Shown here: piece after piece, positions 63,820 through 64,000 of the stretch
Numbering within the stretch: the first letter of the stretch is position 1
Layout of the letters: every line of letters starts with the position of its first letter
DNA from: Pseudoips prasinana
Lineage: Eukaryota > Arthropoda > Insecta > Lepidoptera > Nolidae
Length of the DNA stretch: 64,000 nucleotides
Reading direction: 5' to 3'
Assembly (NCBI GenBank): GCA_951640165.1
Contig: OX621256.1
Coordinates: 4,712,001 to 4,776,000 of the forward strand
The notes under the pieces: model-generated
What the model saw: only the letters and a program-made list of their open reading frames with translations
Database searches by the model: none
What the model was told of the DNA's origin: nothing
Program-made: the position numbers and the translations under genes

Positions 63820-63990
63820 AGAACTCACCGTACTCTAATTGGAGAAGCATTGGGGGATTTAACCTAGAGAACGCAGGTTCAAATCCTGCCGATGATCTAA
63901 ATTTATAGTTTACAGAAATATTTGAAGGATCCATAAAATTACACCATCCGTGGCCCAGTGGATCGGTGCCCACGTGTTCCTGGGTCTATG
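63820..63990 (+). repeat. SINE-like segment
   Basis: caggttcaaatcctgccgat is B-box-like, with a weak A-box region before it. Runs toward the window end. Confidence 0.35.
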
Positions 63991-64000
63991 CGATATATCG

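Overview
The window is animal nuclear DNA and almost certainly lepidopteran (moth or butterfly). This rests on its AT-richness, split genes with GT-AG introns, a juvenile hormone epoxide hydrolase (JHEH) gene, and dense Helitrons, tRNA-type SINEs and Jockey/CR1-type LINE ends of the kind common in Lepidoptera. No database search was possible; all family names come from motifs read by eye.

Only one host gene can be supported: a JHEH on the + strand, seven coding exons from 44789 to 63230. All splice sites and phases agree, giving a 459-residue protein with an apparently intact catalytic set (Asp222, His425, likely Glu398, Tyr293/Tyr368, HGWP oxyanion motif). A second, orphan copy of the end of exon 1 lies at about 45385-45493, behind a LINE fragment. 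Intron 2 (by far the coding-exon junction closest to the 5' end) holds the orphan exon and a LINE with intact ORF1 and ORF2 (about 46.7-51.7 kb). The later introns hold Helitrons, 5S-like SINEs, an R1-like LINE tail and an internally deleted piggyBac.

The first 24 kb has no supportable host gene. It contains SINE, LINE and Helitron fragments, a 111-bp minisatellite (7037-7702), a roughly 1.3-kb tandem array (13220-14590), a foldback element (12003-12383) and a 1008-bp tandem duplication whose edge falls exactly on a Helitron terminus (22152-24167).

From 24.4 to 38.5 kb is a four-level nest. An unclassified dispersed repeat was split by a BEL/Pao LTR retrotransposon. Its pol was split by a minus-strand CR1/Jockey-type LINE, and that LINE's ORF2 was split by a non-autonomous LTR element whose 277-bp LTRs look identical. 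Reading frames that rejoin across the insertions, and target-site duplications, confirm the inner events. From 38.5 to 44.0 kb are more LINE/SINE fragments and an inverted pair of a 600-bp repeat; a 92-bp tandem repeat sits just upstream of the JHEH start.

Two patterns stand out beyond ordinary transposon annotation. First, several short-looped inverted duplications (foldbacks) interrupt otherwise recognisable elements. One is present in the 5' LTR of the BEL element and absent from its 3' LTR. Second, a SINE family carries a 5S rRNA-like promoter head, with seven or more copies here. I found no bacterial-type system, CRISPR array or genuine rRNA/tRNA gene.
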